A stretch of DNA of 64,000 bases from Metabacillus niabensis (GTDB lineage Bacteria > Bacillota > Bacilli > Bacillales > Bacillaceae). This document shows positions 8,934-18,970 of the stretch, piece by piece. Each line of letters starts with the position of its first letter. Position 1 is the stretch's first letter. The DNA is taken from positions 1-64,000 of the forward strand of contig NZ_JAIVLH010000014.1 in assembly GCF_020524345.1 (NCBI RefSeq), written 5' to 3'. The position numbers were made by a program, and so were the translations under genes. The notes under the pieces are model-generated. The model saw nothing but the letters and a program-made list of their open reading frames with translations, did no database searches and was not told the origin of the DNA.

Positions 8934-9458
8934 ATGAGATTATCTGGTAAAAAGATTTTAAGCTTTGTCCATGAAGATTTTGAAGATTTGGAGCTGTGGT
9001 ATCCCATTCATCGCTTGCGTGAGGAAGGAGCTACTGTTCACCTTGCTGGTGAAGAAGCAAATTTTACGTATAAAGGAAAATATGGTGTACCGGCAACATC
9101 AGATGTTGACTTTAAACAAGTCAATCCTAACGACTATGATGCCTTATTAGTTCCAGGTGGCTGGGCCCCGGACAAGCTTCGCCGTTTTAAGGAAGTTATT
9201 GAGATCACTCAGCATATGGAGGAGCAGAAAAAGCCGATCGGACAGATCTGTCATGCAGGCTGGGTGCTAATATCAGCGAAGATTTTGCAAGGGAAAAAAG
9301 TAACGAGTACACCGGGAATTCGCGACGATATGGAAAATGCCGGTGCAACCTGGTTAGATGAAGCAGTTGTAGTTGATGGACATCTTGTCTCAAGTCGACG
9401 CCCACCAGATTTACCTGATTACATGAGAGAATTTATTAAAGTAGTAGAAAACAAATAA
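8934..9458 (+). CDS. PfpI/DJ-1 family type 1 glutamine amidotransferase-like protein
   Basis: A 174-residue cytosolic protein of the DJ-1/PfpI superfamily. The nucleophile Cys is in QICHAGW near residue 106 with its following His, and the acidic partner Glu is in the N-terminal FEDLELWYP. Family members act as protein or DNA deglycases or as stress proteins; B. subtilis relatives are general stress and aldehyde-response proteins. It lies 50 bp after the deoR-like gene with a strong AAGGAGGGAACG ribosome site, so it may share its transcript. The exact substrate is unknown. Confidence 0.85.
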   Translation: MRLSGKKILSFVHEDFEDLELWYPIHRLREEGATVHLAGEEANFTYKGKYGVPATSDVDFKQVNPNDYDALLVPGGWAPDKLRRFKEVIEITQHMEEQKKPIGQICHAGWVLISAKILQGKKVTSTPGIRDDMENAGATWLDEAVVVDGHLVSSRRPPDLPDYMREFIKVVENK

Positions 9459-9467
9459 GTTTTTATG

Positions 9468-9506
9468 AAGCCCGATTTTTATGTCTTGTAGAAATCGGGT
9501 TTATTC
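9468..9506 (+). terminator. Terminator after the PfpI-family gene
   Basis: CCCGATTT (9471-9478) pairs with AAATCGGG (9492-9499), followed by TTTATTCGTTT. Confidence 0.7.
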
Positions 9507-9546
9507 GTTTATACTGTGAAAAAGTAGGAAGAGGAGACGGTCGAAA

Positions 9547-9945
9547 ATGGAATATACATATAAAGTCCATGATCAAATCAGTGCATTAGAATTATCTCAA
9601 GTGTTTAAAGCATCAGGAATCAAAAGACCCGTAGATGATTTACCTCGGTTACAGCGTATGCTTGATAAAGCGGATATTACCATTACTGCAAGATTTCGCG
9701 GGAAAGTCATAGGGGTAGCCCGTGCAATAACTGATTTTAACTATTGCTGTTATTTATCAGACTTAGCCATTGATAACGAACATCAAAAACAAGGAATCGG
9801 TAAAGAACTTGTTCGATTGCTTCAAGAAGAGATAGGTGAGGAAGTATCCCTCTTATTACTCGCTTCGCAGGAAGCGATGGAATATTACCCGAAAATTGGT
9901 TTTACAGTAATCGATAATGGATTTTTAATTCGTCGTAAACGATGA
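9547..9945 (+). CDS. GNAT-family N-acetyltransferase
   Basis: A 132-residue single-domain acetyltransferase. The acetyl-CoA pyrophosphate loop (motif A) is seen as HQKQGIGKELV near residue 80, and motif B as EAMEYYPKIGF near 110-120. The acceptor substrate cannot be predicted. GAGGAGACGG precedes the ATG. It has terminators on both sides and appears to be transcribed alone. Confidence 0.85.
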   Translation: MEYTYKVHDQISALELSQVFKASGIKRPVDDLPRLQRMLDKADITITARFRGKVIGVARAITDFNYCCYLSDLAIDNEHQKQGIGKELVRLLQEEIGEEVSLLLLASQEAMEYYPKIGFTVIDNGFLIRRKR

Positions 9946-9955
9946 ATATTGATAC

Positions 9956-9992
9956 AAAGGCAGACAATGAGTCTGTCTTTTTTTTTTTATTT
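9956..9992 (+). terminator. Terminator after the GNAT gene
   Basis: AAAGGCAGAC (9956-9965) pairs with GTCTGTCTTT (9971-9980; one G-T pair), followed by a long T run. The following 9993-10276 contains no supportable gene or site other than the ribosome site of the next gene. Confidence 0.85.
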
Positions 9993-10276
9993 TTACACCC
10001 ATATATGCTTAAAATGGTGCAATAGCAGCAAAAAGGTTCAACGTTTTTACATAAGACGCATTCTACCAGCAGATTTACAGCACTTCATCACCTTCCAATC
10101 AAATATACGTCTCAAGCCTTAGATCATTTTACACCTCAAGGCAATTATCGTTTCCACATTTTGTTATTAAAATAAGGTCTGTAGTAATGAATGGATCATA
10201 CTTCTTTTGACTCAGGTATGAAAGGAGCACAGCGTTTTATTAAAAATAAATGGAACTTGAAAGGAGAAATTAGCAA

Positions 10277-13200
10277 ATGTCATGGTTTACGAAATGGTCA
10301 TTTAAAAACAAAGCAGCTGTTTTCTTAATGTCTGCGATTATTCTTGTTATGGGTGTTCTTAGTTATTTCCGACTTCCAATGGAGTTTTTACCTTCTGCAG
10401 ACCAGCCGTTTATTTCGGTTGTGACGATGGGGAACGGGGTTGATGCGAGCACGATGGAAGAGCAGGTGACAACCCCGATTGAAGAAGCAGTAGAGAGTAT
10501 GAATGGAAAGCTAAATGTGTTTTCGACTACAGGTGATGGATATTCCTCTGTTGATATTCACCTTGAATCTAGTGTGGATAAGAAAGAAGCAAAACGGGAG
10601 ATTGAAGAGGCCCTCTCAAATCTAACACTCCCGGAAAATGTTATGAAGCCAAACATCGTACAGTTAAATACCTCAATGATTCCTGTTTCCTATATTGCTC
10701 TTACGTTTGATAAAGGAATCAGTCCGGAAACTGTTCAGTATGCACAGGATGAAATTGTGCCGCAATTTCAAGATATTAAAGGTGTAGCAGAAATTCAAAC
10801 AAACGGTATTATTCCTTCTTTTGTTTCTGTCAAACTTAATGAAAAAAAGATGGCTGAAAAAAATGTTTCAATTGAACATATTATGACAATGCTTCAGGGC
10901 CAAAATACCGCTGCGGCTGTTTCGGAAACGACAGTTGATGGTAAATCGGCAAATATAAAAGTGATTGGTAATTTAAAAACGATAGAAGATCTTGAAGATA
11001 CAGAAGTGGCTCCAAATGTTCCGCTGCATGAAGTCGCATCCATCTCAATGGAAAAGCAGGAAGGCAATTTAACCAAAGTAAATGGTGCTGATGCTCTTAC
11101 ATTTGTTGTCACAAAGGACAGTCAATCAAATGCAGTTACGATTAGTAAAGAGGTGGAAAACGTATCAAAAGAAATAAACGAAAATTATGATGATTTAGAA
11201 ACAACCGTCATTTTAGCATCTGCCGATATGGTCGAATCTTCCGTCCACAGTATGATAAAAGAAGTATTACTTGGTGCTTTGTTTGCAACAATTGTCATTA
11301 TGTTATTTTTAAGAAATTTACGTTCAACATTGATTACAATCGTCTCCATTCCATTGTCATTAGGCTTTACTCTATTTTTATTAGCTCAATCCGGTGTGAC
11401 ATTAAATATTTTAACACTTGGTGGAGTGGCTGTGGCAGTTGGCCGACTTGTTGATGATAGTATTGTTGTTATTGAAAATATCTTTAGAAGAGCACAAACA
11501 GAGAAATTTTCAGTTAGCATGGTCATTGAGGCAACAAAAGAAGTAGGCTCTGCCATTACTTCATCGACATTAACGACAGTTGCCGTTTTCTTACCGATGG
11601 GATTACTTAATGGCGGTCTGCAGGATTTTCTCTTACCATTTGCATTAACCATTACGTACTCATTGTTAGCTTCTTTAATTGTGGCGTTAACAATTGTCCC
11701 TGTTATGAGTGCAGGATTACTTAAAAACGCCAAAATAAAAGAGCATAAGCCATCCGTACGTTTTTCAGCATTTTTGACATGGTCCTTAAATCATAAGTGG
11801 GTCGTCTTTTTAACAGCGATCATCCTTTTTGCAGGATCAATAGGAGCATATTTTGTTCTTCCTAAAGGTTCTGTGAATAAAACGCAAGCTGATTATGTTT
11901 TTGTATCATTAGCATATCCGAATGATACACCTATTGAAAAAGTAAAAGAAGAGTCTGTGAAGCTTGAAAACTATATACTGGAACAAAAAGAATTGGAAAA
12001 TATGTATCTTCAGCTTGGAAATTCTGCTGATGCAGCGAAATATGGTGCTGTTGGAAACCCGACAGAAACTCAGATTATGGCGATCTTAAAAGAAGATGCA
12101 GATATGAGTGAATTTATTGAAAAAGTCCTTGCTCAGAAGGATGAATATAGCGATGCTACCTTAGAGGCTGCAGAAGCTTCAATGATGGGTGGTGGAAGTA
12201 CGTCAATTACAATTGATATTATTGGGGATAACCTTAATGACCTGGTGACTGTTTCAGAGAATATACAACAGAAAGTAAAGGATATTGATGGAGTTGAAGA
12301 GGTCACAACAAACCAGGAAGAAACAAAAAAAGTCTATTCATTTGTTGTTAATCCGAGTATGGCGAAGGCTGATCAAATTGCCCAACAAGCTGCTGTAATG
12401 CTGAATCAAACACCACTTGGTTCAATTGAAGTAAATGATCAACAAACAATGGTTATGCTGGAACCTGTGTATACACCGGAAACGAAAAAAGATCTATCAG
12501 AGGTTCCAATTATGACACAGGCAGGGATAACAACGATTTCAGAGGTTGCAGAATTAAGAGAGAACGAAGAACCAACCACCTCATTCCATAAAGATGGAAA
12601 ACAATATATAAGAGTAACGGCGAATGTTGAACCCGAAAAGCTTTCAATCATTTCAACAGAAGTAAACACTGAAATTTTCGGAAGTGAAGATATCGAGGGA
12701 ATTGACCTACCGGAAGATGTTGAAGTGTTTGTTGGTGGTGCAAGTGCAGATCAAGCGAGTGATTTTAATGATTTGTTTATGACGATGTTAGCATCCATCG
12801 GAATTGTCTTTCTCATCATGGTCATTACGTTTAAAACCATTCGTGCACCGATTGCTATTCTCTTTTCACTGCCACTTGCAGCAATTGGAGCGATCCTTGG
12901 GATTATCATTAGTGGAATAACAGTTGATATAACCTCATTATTGGGAGCACTCATGCTTATTGGAATTGTCGTGACGAATGCCATTGTGTTATTAGATCGA
13001 GTAAAACAAAATGAAGAAACGATGATAATTCGTGATGCCATTGTTGAAGCGGCAACCATTCGAATGAGACCGATCATTATGACAGCTGTTGCAACAATTT
13101 CAGCTATGCTTCCTCTGTTATTTAAAGAAGCGGAGGCAGGCAACTTAGTTTCTGCAAGTCTAGCAGTTGTTGTTATTGGCGGATTAAGTGTTGCAACATT

Positions 13201-13306
13201 GTTAACGCTTGTTGTAATTCCTGCTGTGTATGAATTGTTATACTTTAGGAAGTCAAAAAGGCAACGTAAATTAGCAGAAAAACAAGAGAAGACAATGGCT
13301 GTTTGA
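10277..13306 (+). CDS. RND-family efflux pump permease (AcrB/SwrC-like)
   Basis: A 1009-residue proton-driven exporter of the HAE-RND family with 12 expected membrane helices and two large extracellular loops. TM1 is at about 13-30. The proton-relay aspartates are present in GRLVDDSIVVIEN (near 390-403), and the second half repeats the plan (IGIVVTNAIVLLDRV). In Firmicutes such pumps work without an outer-membrane channel; the B. subtilis member SwrC exports surfactin and affects swarming. No fusion protein or regulator gene adjoins it. Similarity to SwrC is only moderate by eye, so the symbol is withheld. AAAGGAGAAATTAGCAA is its ribosome site. Confidence 0.9.
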   Translation: MSWFTKWSFKNKAAVFLMSAIILVMGVLSYFRLPMEFLPSADQPFISVVTMGNGVDASTMEEQVTTPIEEAVESMNGKLNVFSTTGDGYSSVDIHLESSVDKKEAKREIEEALSNLTLPENVMKPNIVQLNTSMIPVSYIALTFDKGISPETVQYAQDEIVPQFQDIKGVAEIQTNGIIPSFVSVKLNEKKMAEKNVSIEHIMTMLQGQNTAAAVSETTVDGKSANIKVIGNLKTIEDLEDTEVAPNVPLHEVASISMEKQEGNLTKVNGADALTFVVTKDSQSNAVTISKEVENVSKEINENYDDLETTVILASADMVESSVHSMIKEVLLGALFATIVIMLFLRNLRSTLITIVSIPLSLGFTLFLLAQSGVTLNILTLGGVAVAVGRLVDDSIVVIENIFRRAQTEKFSVSMVIEATKEVGSAITSSTLTTVAVFLPMGLLNGGLQDFLLPFALTITYSLLASLIVALTIVPVMSAGLLKNAKIKEHKPSVRFSAFLTWSLNHKWVVFLTAIILFAGSIGAYFVLPKGSVNKTQADYVFVSLAYPNDTPIEKVKEESVKLENYILEQKELENMYLQLGNSADAAKYGAVGNPTETQIMAILKEDADMSEFIEKVLAQKDEYSDATLEAAEASMMGGGSTSITIDIIGDNLNDLVTVSENIQQKVKDIDGVEEVTTNQEETKKVYSFVVNPSMAKADQIAQQAAVMLNQTPLGSIEVNDQQTMVMLEPVYTPETKKDLSEVPIMTQAGITTISEVAELRENEEPTTSFHKDGKQYIRVTANVEPEKLSIISTEVNTEIFGSEDIEGIDLPEDVEVFVGGASADQASDFNDLFMTMLASIGIVFLIMVITFKTIRAPIAILFSLPLAAIGAILGIIISGITVDITSLLGALMLIGIVVTNAIVLLDRVKQNEETMIIRDAIVEAATIRMRPIIMTAVATISAMLPLLFKEAEAGNLVSASLAVVVIGGLSVATLLTLVVIPAVYELLYFRKSKRQRKLAEKQEKTMAV

Positions 13307-13399
13307 TAGAGAGAGTATTTAAGAATAGAGCGCCGGGTAAATGTATACTCGGCCTCTATTAATTTTGAAAAAGTTCGGGACAACAAAAGCAGTTACTGT

Positions 13400-14191
13400 T
13401 TATTTCAATAATGATTCTGCACCATCAATAAAGATTTCTGTTCCAGTTATATGGGAAGATAAGTCAGAAGCTAAAAATGTAACCAAATCAGCAACCTGTT
13501 CCGCATTCCCCGGTTTATGGTCGAGAGGTTGGTCTCCCTCAGGGAAAACGATAGGGATTTCAATCTTTTTTAGGTCAGAAGATTGATGGATTGACTCTTG
13601 AATATTTGTTTCAATGGCACCAGGACAAATCGCATTAACCCGGATTTTATATCGGGCAAGTTCTAATGCAGCCATTTTCATAAATGCAATCTGTCCAGCT
13701 TTTGAAGTACTATAAGCGGTAAAGCCGGTTTGTGAGAAAATGCGGTTACCACTAACAGAGCTTGTAATAATAATACTGCCTCCGCTATCTTTCATAAAAG
13801 GAATTGCATATTTAACTGTTAAAAAAGTTCCTGTTAAATTAGTATTTATAGTACGCTCCCAATCTTCCTCATTCATCGTTTCAATCGGGGCCATTTCTCC
13901 AGCTATACCCGCATTAGCAAATAAAATATCTACCCTTTTCCACTCAGCCTTTGCTGCTTTTATTCCCTCTAGTATTTCCTGTGATGAATTGATATCACAC
14001 TTTTTAGCAATGGCTTTACCACCAACATGTTCAATTTGTTTCTTTACGTTATTCGCATGCTCAATATTAATATCTAGCAAACACACTTTTGCTCCTTCAC
14101 TTACTAAGCGAAAGGCTGTTGCACGCCCTAACCCGGAACCGGCACCAGTGATAACAGCTACTCTTCCTTTTAAATTATGATTATTTACCAT
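13400..14191 (-). CDS. SDR-family NAD(P)-dependent oxidoreductase
   Basis: A 263-residue classical short-chain dehydrogenase. The nucleotide-binding TGAGSGLG is at about 16-23, NAG at about 90, the catalytic Ser in TSSVSG and Tyr/Lys in YSTSK at about 159-163, and the C-terminal GTEIFIDGA is typical. It reduces or oxidises a carbonyl or alcohol substrate that cannot be named from sequence. The gene is convergent with the RND pump and alone. A modest hairpin at 13331-13352 separates the two genes but lacks a good T run. Confidence 0.88.
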   Translation of the reverse strand: MVNNHNLKGRVAVITGAGSGLGRATAFRLVSEGAKVCLLDINIEHANNVKKQIEHVGGKAIAKKCDINSSQEILEGIKAAKAEWKRVDILFANAGIAGEMAPIETMNEEDWERTINTNLTGTFLTVKYAIPFMKDSGGSIIITSSVSGNRIFSQTGFTAYSTSKAGQIAFMKMAALELARYKIRVNAICPGAIETNIQESIHQSSDLKKIEIPIVFPEGDQPLDHKPGNAEQVADLVTFLASDLSSHITGTEIFIDGAESLLK

Positions 14192-14380
14192 GATTTTGAA
14201 GTCCTTTCCTATTTTTATATTTCTTATATATTTAACAGGAATCAGATATCGTAAACTAAATAACCATTGGATTATAAGATGAGAAGGAAAGATGAAACTT
14301 TTATTCTATCTTTTCGTAATATGAGAGGGAGTAAAAGGAATGGGAAAATAATGATAAATAGACAAAATAAGGGTGATGAT

Positions 14381-15808
14381 ATGATTAATAAATATTGGTT
14401 TATCTCTTTATTCTTAATTCTACTTATTTGTGCAGGTTGTACGAATGAAGGTGAAAAATTAGCAACATCATCAAATGAGAAGAAAGATGAAAAAGCAGTA
14501 GCAAAACAGGAAGATATGAACAAAGGGGATCTATCAGATATAAATGAGCTTTCCACTTCTGTAACAGTAGAGTCTTTAATGAAATTTCAAGCAGGAGAAT
14601 TAACTAATAATATTACCTATGAAGAAGATACAGAGCAAGTCCTATGGGGACTCGAAGAACTTGACCCTCAATACATAAATAACATGAAAGAAGTATTGGA
14701 GCCATTAGCGGAGGAAACGGACAATCCGGAAAAACTGATGAAAGCATTAGTGTATTATACAGGGAGCCCGAGCTATGATGAAATTGTCCGGGATTTAGAT
14801 TCGTTTACTCCGGGATTTAATGAGCCGCTTCTTCCTCGCCCTGAACAGGTTTCGAAAAGTGAAGGTGCTAAGAAGGAAAACTATTCTTTTATTTTACTTG
14901 ATGCTAGTTCAAGTATGTTACTAGACTCAGAAGGAAAGCTGCGCATGGATATCGCAAAAGAGGCTGTTGAAAGCTTTGCAAAAGCTATTGGTGATACAAG
15001 TCAGGTTTCACTTGTAGCATTTGGTCATCGAGGTGATGAGTCTGATAGTGGTAAGGAAGAGTCATGTTCGAAAATAGAAGAAGTTTATAAGATGGGAGTT
15101 TTTGATGCTGAGCGTTTCAATCAATCTCTTTCTACGGTTGAAGCGAAAGGGTGGACCCCTTTAGCAACAGCAATTGAAAAGACGAGAGAATTCAGTAAGG
15201 ATCTTAATGGTCAAATCACCATTTATATTGTCAGCGATGGTGTGGAAACATGTGATGGAAATCCTACTAAAGCAGCAGAGCAATTTGTTAAGGAGAAAGG
15301 TGCACACAATGTTTCTGTCAATATAATTGGTTTTCAGGTGGATAATGGAGCGGAAAACCAGTTAAAAGCTGTTGCAAATGCAGGGAAGGGAGAATATTTT
15401 GCGGCGAATGGTGAAGAAGAGTTATTATCCACCATTGAGTATGAATGGCTTCCTTCCATGCTAGAGCTCACTTGGGCTCCAGTTAATTATGTTCCAGATG
15501 GATGGGAGATTTTTCGCGAAACTGAGCGGATTACGGACTTAACAAATGGATGGACTGCCTCAATGACAAGAGAAAAACAACGATTTCAAGAAGGGTTAAA
15601 GATTTGGGAAGAACAAGGGATTTTAACAGAGGAGACATTAACTAAAATTGAAGAATTAGTGGCAGTTCGAGAAGAGGAATTAACGCGTCTTAAAGATGAG
15701 TTACAAGAACGAAATAAGAAGGAAATTGATTCGAAAGTAAACGAGATAAAAGAAAAAGTAGATAAATGGGTTGAAGAAATGAAAAAATTAAAGGAACAGA
15801 CTCAATAG
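14381..15808 (+). CDS. Lipoprotein with von Willebrand factor A domain
   Basis: A 475-residue exported protein. Residues 1-20 form a signal peptide ending ICAGC, a somewhat loose lipobox, followed by a charged linker. A VWA domain spans about 165-350 with the metal-site motif DASSSM and later threonine (GWTPLATAI) and aspartate (SDGVETCDG). The C-terminal 80 residues are a charged coiled coil. VWA domains bind proteins through a divalent metal; the partner is unknown. I prefer ATG 14381 because the signal peptide begins there and GGGTGATG precedes it; upstream in-frame ATGs at 14267 and 14351 would bury the signal peptide. Confidence 0.8.
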   Translation: MINKYWFISLFLILLICAGCTNEGEKLATSSNEKKDEKAVAKQEDMNKGDLSDINELSTSVTVESLMKFQAGELTNNITYEEDTEQVLWGLEELDPQYINNMKEVLEPLAEETDNPEKLMKALVYYTGSPSYDEIVRDLDSFTPGFNEPLLPRPEQVSKSEGAKKENYSFILLDASSSMLLDSEGKLRMDIAKEAVESFAKAIGDTSQVSLVAFGHRGDESDSGKEESCSKIEEVYKMGVFDAERFNQSLSTVEAKGWTPLATAIEKTREFSKDLNGQITIYIVSDGVETCDGNPTKAAEQFVKEKGAHNVSVNIIGFQVDNGAENQLKAVANAGKGEYFAANGEEELLSTIEYEWLPSMLELTWAPVNYVPDGWEIFRETERITDLTNGWTASMTREKQRFQEGLKIWEEQGILTEETLTKIEELVAVREEELTRLKDELQERNKKEIDSKVNEIKEKVDKWVEEMKKLKEQTQ

Positions 15809-15815
15809 GCAAACA

Positions 15816-15856
15816 AAAAAGATGAACTCTGGATTGGTTAGAGTTCATCTTTTTAT
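15816..15856. terminator. Bidirectional terminator between convergent genes
   Basis: AAAAAGATGAACTCT (15816-15830) is exactly complementary to 15840-15854. With A runs on one side and T runs on the other it can end transcripts from both the VWA lipoprotein gene and the binding-protein operon. Confidence 0.88.
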
Positions 15857-15887
15857 GGAAATGACAAGGTGTTTCTCCTTTATTAAC

Positions 15888-16952
15888 TTATTTCCTATAA
15901 ATTTCTTTCTCTGTTAAATACCCATCCTTCACAATTGTTGATTTAATCGTTTCCTTTGTGACAGGCATAGGTTCGAGAAGGATGGTGGGTACATCAGTTT
16001 TTTGATTATTAATCGTTGTATCAGTATCAGTGGTAATTGTTTTATCTTTTGCTATCTGGTAAGCCATTTCTGCTGCTTGTGTTGCAATTACAGGAATCGG
16101 TTTATAGACAGTCATGGTTTGGGTTCCTGCAACAAGTCTTTTCACTCCGTCGAGCTCGGCGTCTTGACCGGAAACAGGAACTTTACCAGCTAATCCGACG
16201 TCAGACAGGGCATTGATCACTCCACCTGCAGTACCATCATTGGCTGCAATGACTGCATCGACTTTGTTATTCGCTTTTGTTAAAATTGTTTTCATATTAT
16301 TTTCGGCGTTCTTAGGGTTCCATTCATCTGTATATTGATCTGCCAATAAGGTTATGTCACCTTTGTCAATCAGTGGTTGAAGAACACTTAATGCACCTTC
16401 TCTAAACAGTACCGCATTATGATCCGTTTCTGCTCCACCAATATAAACAAAGTTTCCTTTAGGTATGTGTTTAACAATTTCAGTTGCCTGCTGGACACCG
16501 ACCTTTTTATTATCAAATGAAATATAGTAATCTAGATCACTTTTTGTGATAAGGCGGTCATAGGAGATGACTTTGACCTTATGTTTATGAGCTAATTCTA
16601 CAATCTTTGCTCCTTCTTCAGCATTATGTGGAACAACAACAAGGACGTCCACACCTTCTTCGATTAATAATTGTGCTTGCACGAGCTGAACAGCATCCGA
16701 GCCGTTGGCTGCTAACGTTTTGACTTGTCCGCCTAACGATTTTACATGATCTTCAAACAGTTGCTTGTCTTTGTACCATCTTTCTTCTTCAAGTGTATCC
16801 AATAAAAAACCAATGTATGGAACAGATTCATCTTGAATTAATTTTACTGATGCTTGTTTGCTGCTCGTTTCTGTCGTTGAACAAGCGGTGCCAACAAGAG
16901 CTACTATAGAAAGCAATAAACCTATCATCGCTTTTTTGTAAAATACAGTCAC
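15888..16952 (-). CDS. Sugar-binding lipoprotein of the xylose/ribose type, without its own transporter
   Basis: A 354-residue periplasmic-binding-protein-fold protein (Peripla_BP_4) anchored by a lipid: signal peptide with Cys24 in VGTACS. Features such as PYIGFLLDTLEEERW, VDAVIAANDGTAGG and VPVSGQDAELDGVKR are typical of XylF/ChvE-like pentose and hexose binding proteins. There is no permease or ATPase gene on either side. Instead it follows a chemoreceptor gene by 25 bp on the same strand. I infer that it presents a sugar to that receptor rather than, or in addition to, a transporter. The ligand is not known. Confidence 0.85.
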   Translation of the reverse strand: MTVFYKKAMIGLLLSIVALVGTACSTTETSSKQASVKLIQDESVPYIGFLLDTLEEERWYKDKQLFEDHVKSLGGQVKTLAANGSDAVQLVQAQLLIEEGVDVLVVVPHNAEEGAKIVELAHKHKVKVISYDRLITKSDLDYYISFDNKKVGVQQATEIVKHIPKGNFVYIGGAETDHNAVLFREGALSVLQPLIDKGDITLLADQYTDEWNPKNAENNMKTILTKANNKVDAVIAANDGTAGGVINALSDVGLAGKVPVSGQDAELDGVKRLVAGTQTMTVYKPIPVIATQAAEMAYQIAKDKTITTDTDTTINNQKTDVPTILLEPMPVTKETIKSTIVKDGYLTEKEIYRK

Positions 16953-16977
16953 TAGTTTTTCCCTCCTACTTTATGTC

Positions 16978-18687
16978 TTACACTTTAAATTTCCCGATCA
17001 TCCCGTTCATGCGCTCAACCATTTGAGAAAGAGTATTTGCGCTTGTTGAAATCGAGTCAATCGATTGAGTTTGCTCATATACTGCAGCAGAGATTTCTTC
17101 AGAGCCAGCAGCTGATTCTTCTGAAATAGCAGCAATTTGCTCAACTGATTGATTAATTTCCTGGCTTGTATGTTCAAAATATTGGAAGGCAGTTGAGATG
17201 TTTTTTACCCGGTTTGCCATATCTGTTACATTATCTTTAATATCAGAAAAATACTGACCGGATAATTGGATCTGCTTTGTTCCTTCATTTACTTTTTGGA
17301 AGCCATTATTTAGCTCATTTGACATGGAGCTTGTTTCTTCTCTAATGCTTGTTACAATATTTGTAATGTTTTCGATGGAAGCTGTCACTTCATTTGCTAG
17401 TTTCTTCACTTCCGATGCCACAACCGCAAAGCCTTTCCCGCTTTCTCCGGCTCTTGCCGCTTCTATGGAGGCATTTAATGCAAGAAGATTCGTTTGTTCT
17501 GCGATCGATTTAATAACAGTGATAAGTTCAGTAATTGATTGTGTTTTTGTTTCAAGACTTTTTACTTTTTCAACAGAGAGTTCAACAATTTCATAGATCA
17601 TGTCCATCTGTTCCAAAGAATTTTTCATTTGGTTGTCACCATTTATAGATACAGCAAGGACTTCATCGGAAAATTGAACTAATTTCTGACCGTCCTGATT
17701 TGCATCAATTAATTTTTGACTAAATTCCTTGATATGTTCAGAGATATCTGATACTTCATCAGCCTGGCTATTCACGCCTGAAGATAATTCTTCAATAGTA
17801 TTGGCGACCTGTGAGCTTCCTTGTTTTAGTTCTGAAGCAGATACTGCAAATGCAGAACTTTGCTGATCAACATCTGTTGCAATGTGTGAAACTTCCACGA
17901 TCATTTCTCGTAAACGAGCTCCCATATGATTAATAGATTTTGATAATTGTCCTATCTCATCATTTCCATTGCTTTTTAGAGAGTCGAAATTAAGATTTCC
18001 ATTTGCGATTTCCTCACTTGTTGACACTAGCTTGTTTAAATTTGCGGAAATCCTTCTGCTGATTATAATAAGAAGAACCGTTGAGACAATAAGTGCAACA
18101 ACCACAGAAATAATAAGTAGATTGATCGTTTGTCCAATATTATTTTGTGATTCTGATAACGCTGCTCGATTTGAATCTGTAGCCATTGATTTCAGTTTTT
18201 CACTTAATTGACTTGTTTCCCACTTTAATGCACTGGCTTCTTCTTGTAATCTTTTAAACTCTTCTGTATTAATTTGTTGAACATTTGGAACAATTGTACT
18301 GAAGAAATACTCATCTAGTTTATGGTTGTTTTCAATGATTTTATTAAATATCTGAATTTGATCTTCGTTTTCTAATTGACTTTTCAAATTTTTAGCAATT
18401 TCGATAAATTTACGACTATCTTCTAAATACTCAAGAAGTTTTTCATCTTCAGCCAATAAAAGGTATTCTGGAATTTGATTGTACTTTTCATGATATAAGG
18501 AAACTAAGTCTGCACTATAAAGTGCCACTTCATTTTTTACTAATGAGTGTTTAATTGTTTGATTTGTTTGCATGAGTAAGCTATACGTAATAAGAACGGA
18601 AACTAAAAATGTAATGGTCACAACGAGAAAGACATAGAAGTATTTACCACCAATTTTTGTGTTTTTCCATCGTAAATGATTTAACAA
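16978..18687 (-). CDS. Methyl-accepting chemotaxis protein (receptor 1)
   Basis: A 569-residue membrane chemoreceptor. TM1 is about 17-37, a helical extracellular domain of about 150 residues follows, then TM2 at about 188-210, a HAMP domain, and a cytoplasmic signalling coiled coil. The conserved hairpin tip [19 protein letters not shown] binds CheA and CheW. The short four-helix-type sensor domain is of the kind that can bind a ligand-loaded binding protein. The next gene in the same operon is such a binding protein. A sigma-D-like promoter is found about 40 bases upstream. Confidence 0.92.
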   Translation of the reverse strand: MLNHLRWKNTKIGGKYFYVFLVVTITFLVSVLITYSLLMQTNQTIKHSLVKNEVALYSADLVSLYHEKYNQIPEYLLLAEDEKLLEYLEDSRKFIEIAKNLKSQLENEDQIQIFNKIIENNHKLDEYFFSTIVPNVQQINTEEFKRLQEEASALKWETSQLSEKLKSMATDSNRAALSESQNNIGQTINLLIISVVVALIVSTVLLIIISRRISANLNKLVSTSEEIANGNLNFDSLKSNGNDEIGQLSKSINHMGARLREMIVEVSHIATDVDQQSSAFAVSASELKQGSSQVANTIEELSSGVNSQADEVSDISEHIKEFSQKLIDANQDGQKLVQFSDEVLAVSINGDNQMKNSLEQMDMIYEIVELSVEKVKSLETKTQSITELITVIKSIAEQTNLLALNASIEAARAGESGKGFAVVASEVKKLANEVTASIENITNIVTSIREETSSMSNELNNGFQKVNEGTKQIQLSGQYFSDIKDNVTDMANRVKNISTAFQYFEHTSQEINQSVEQIAAISEESAAGSEEISAAVYEQTQSIDSISTSANTLSQMVERMNGMIGKFKV

Positions 18688-18726
18688 CGAGAGATCCCTC
18701 CAAAAATAACTACCATATTTCTTTTA

Positions 18727-18753
18727 ATATCGACAAATGTCGATGATTCTTAA
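18727..18753 (-). promoter_or_regulatory. Candidate sigma-D promoter of the chemoreceptor operon
   Basis: Read on the minus strand: TTAA, 15 bases, GTCGATAT, against the sigma-D consensus TAAA-N15-GCCGATAT (one mismatch in each box). It lies 40 bases before the receptor start, and sigma-D drives motility and chemotaxis genes in Bacillus. The remainder of 18688-18970 is AT-rich and holds no gene. Confidence 0.5.
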
Positions 18754-18970
18754 TAGAATTCATAGGATTTATGAACTAATGGTGTTGGTAATTTTATGAA
18801 AATAATAAGTGAATAATTTCCTAGTTTCTTAGAAAAATTTAAAATATTATGAAGAATTTGGTCGAAAATATAGTATAATTGAAAGCGAATACATTAAAAG
18901 TACAAAACAACTAAGTAGGGATAGATAGAGTAAACAACTTATTGTTATTTTTAAAGAGGGGGATGGGACG

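Noticed and set aside
12751-13386. 211-codon minus-strand frame under the RND pump gene
   Set aside because: Lies fully antisense to a clear coding region with strong protein-family motifs; its translation is Ile/Ser/Thr-rich without a recognisable fold.
18845-18880. Sigma-D promoter for the second chemoreceptor gene
   Set aside because: The best match (GTCGAAAA with TAAA too far away) has several mismatches and poor spacing.
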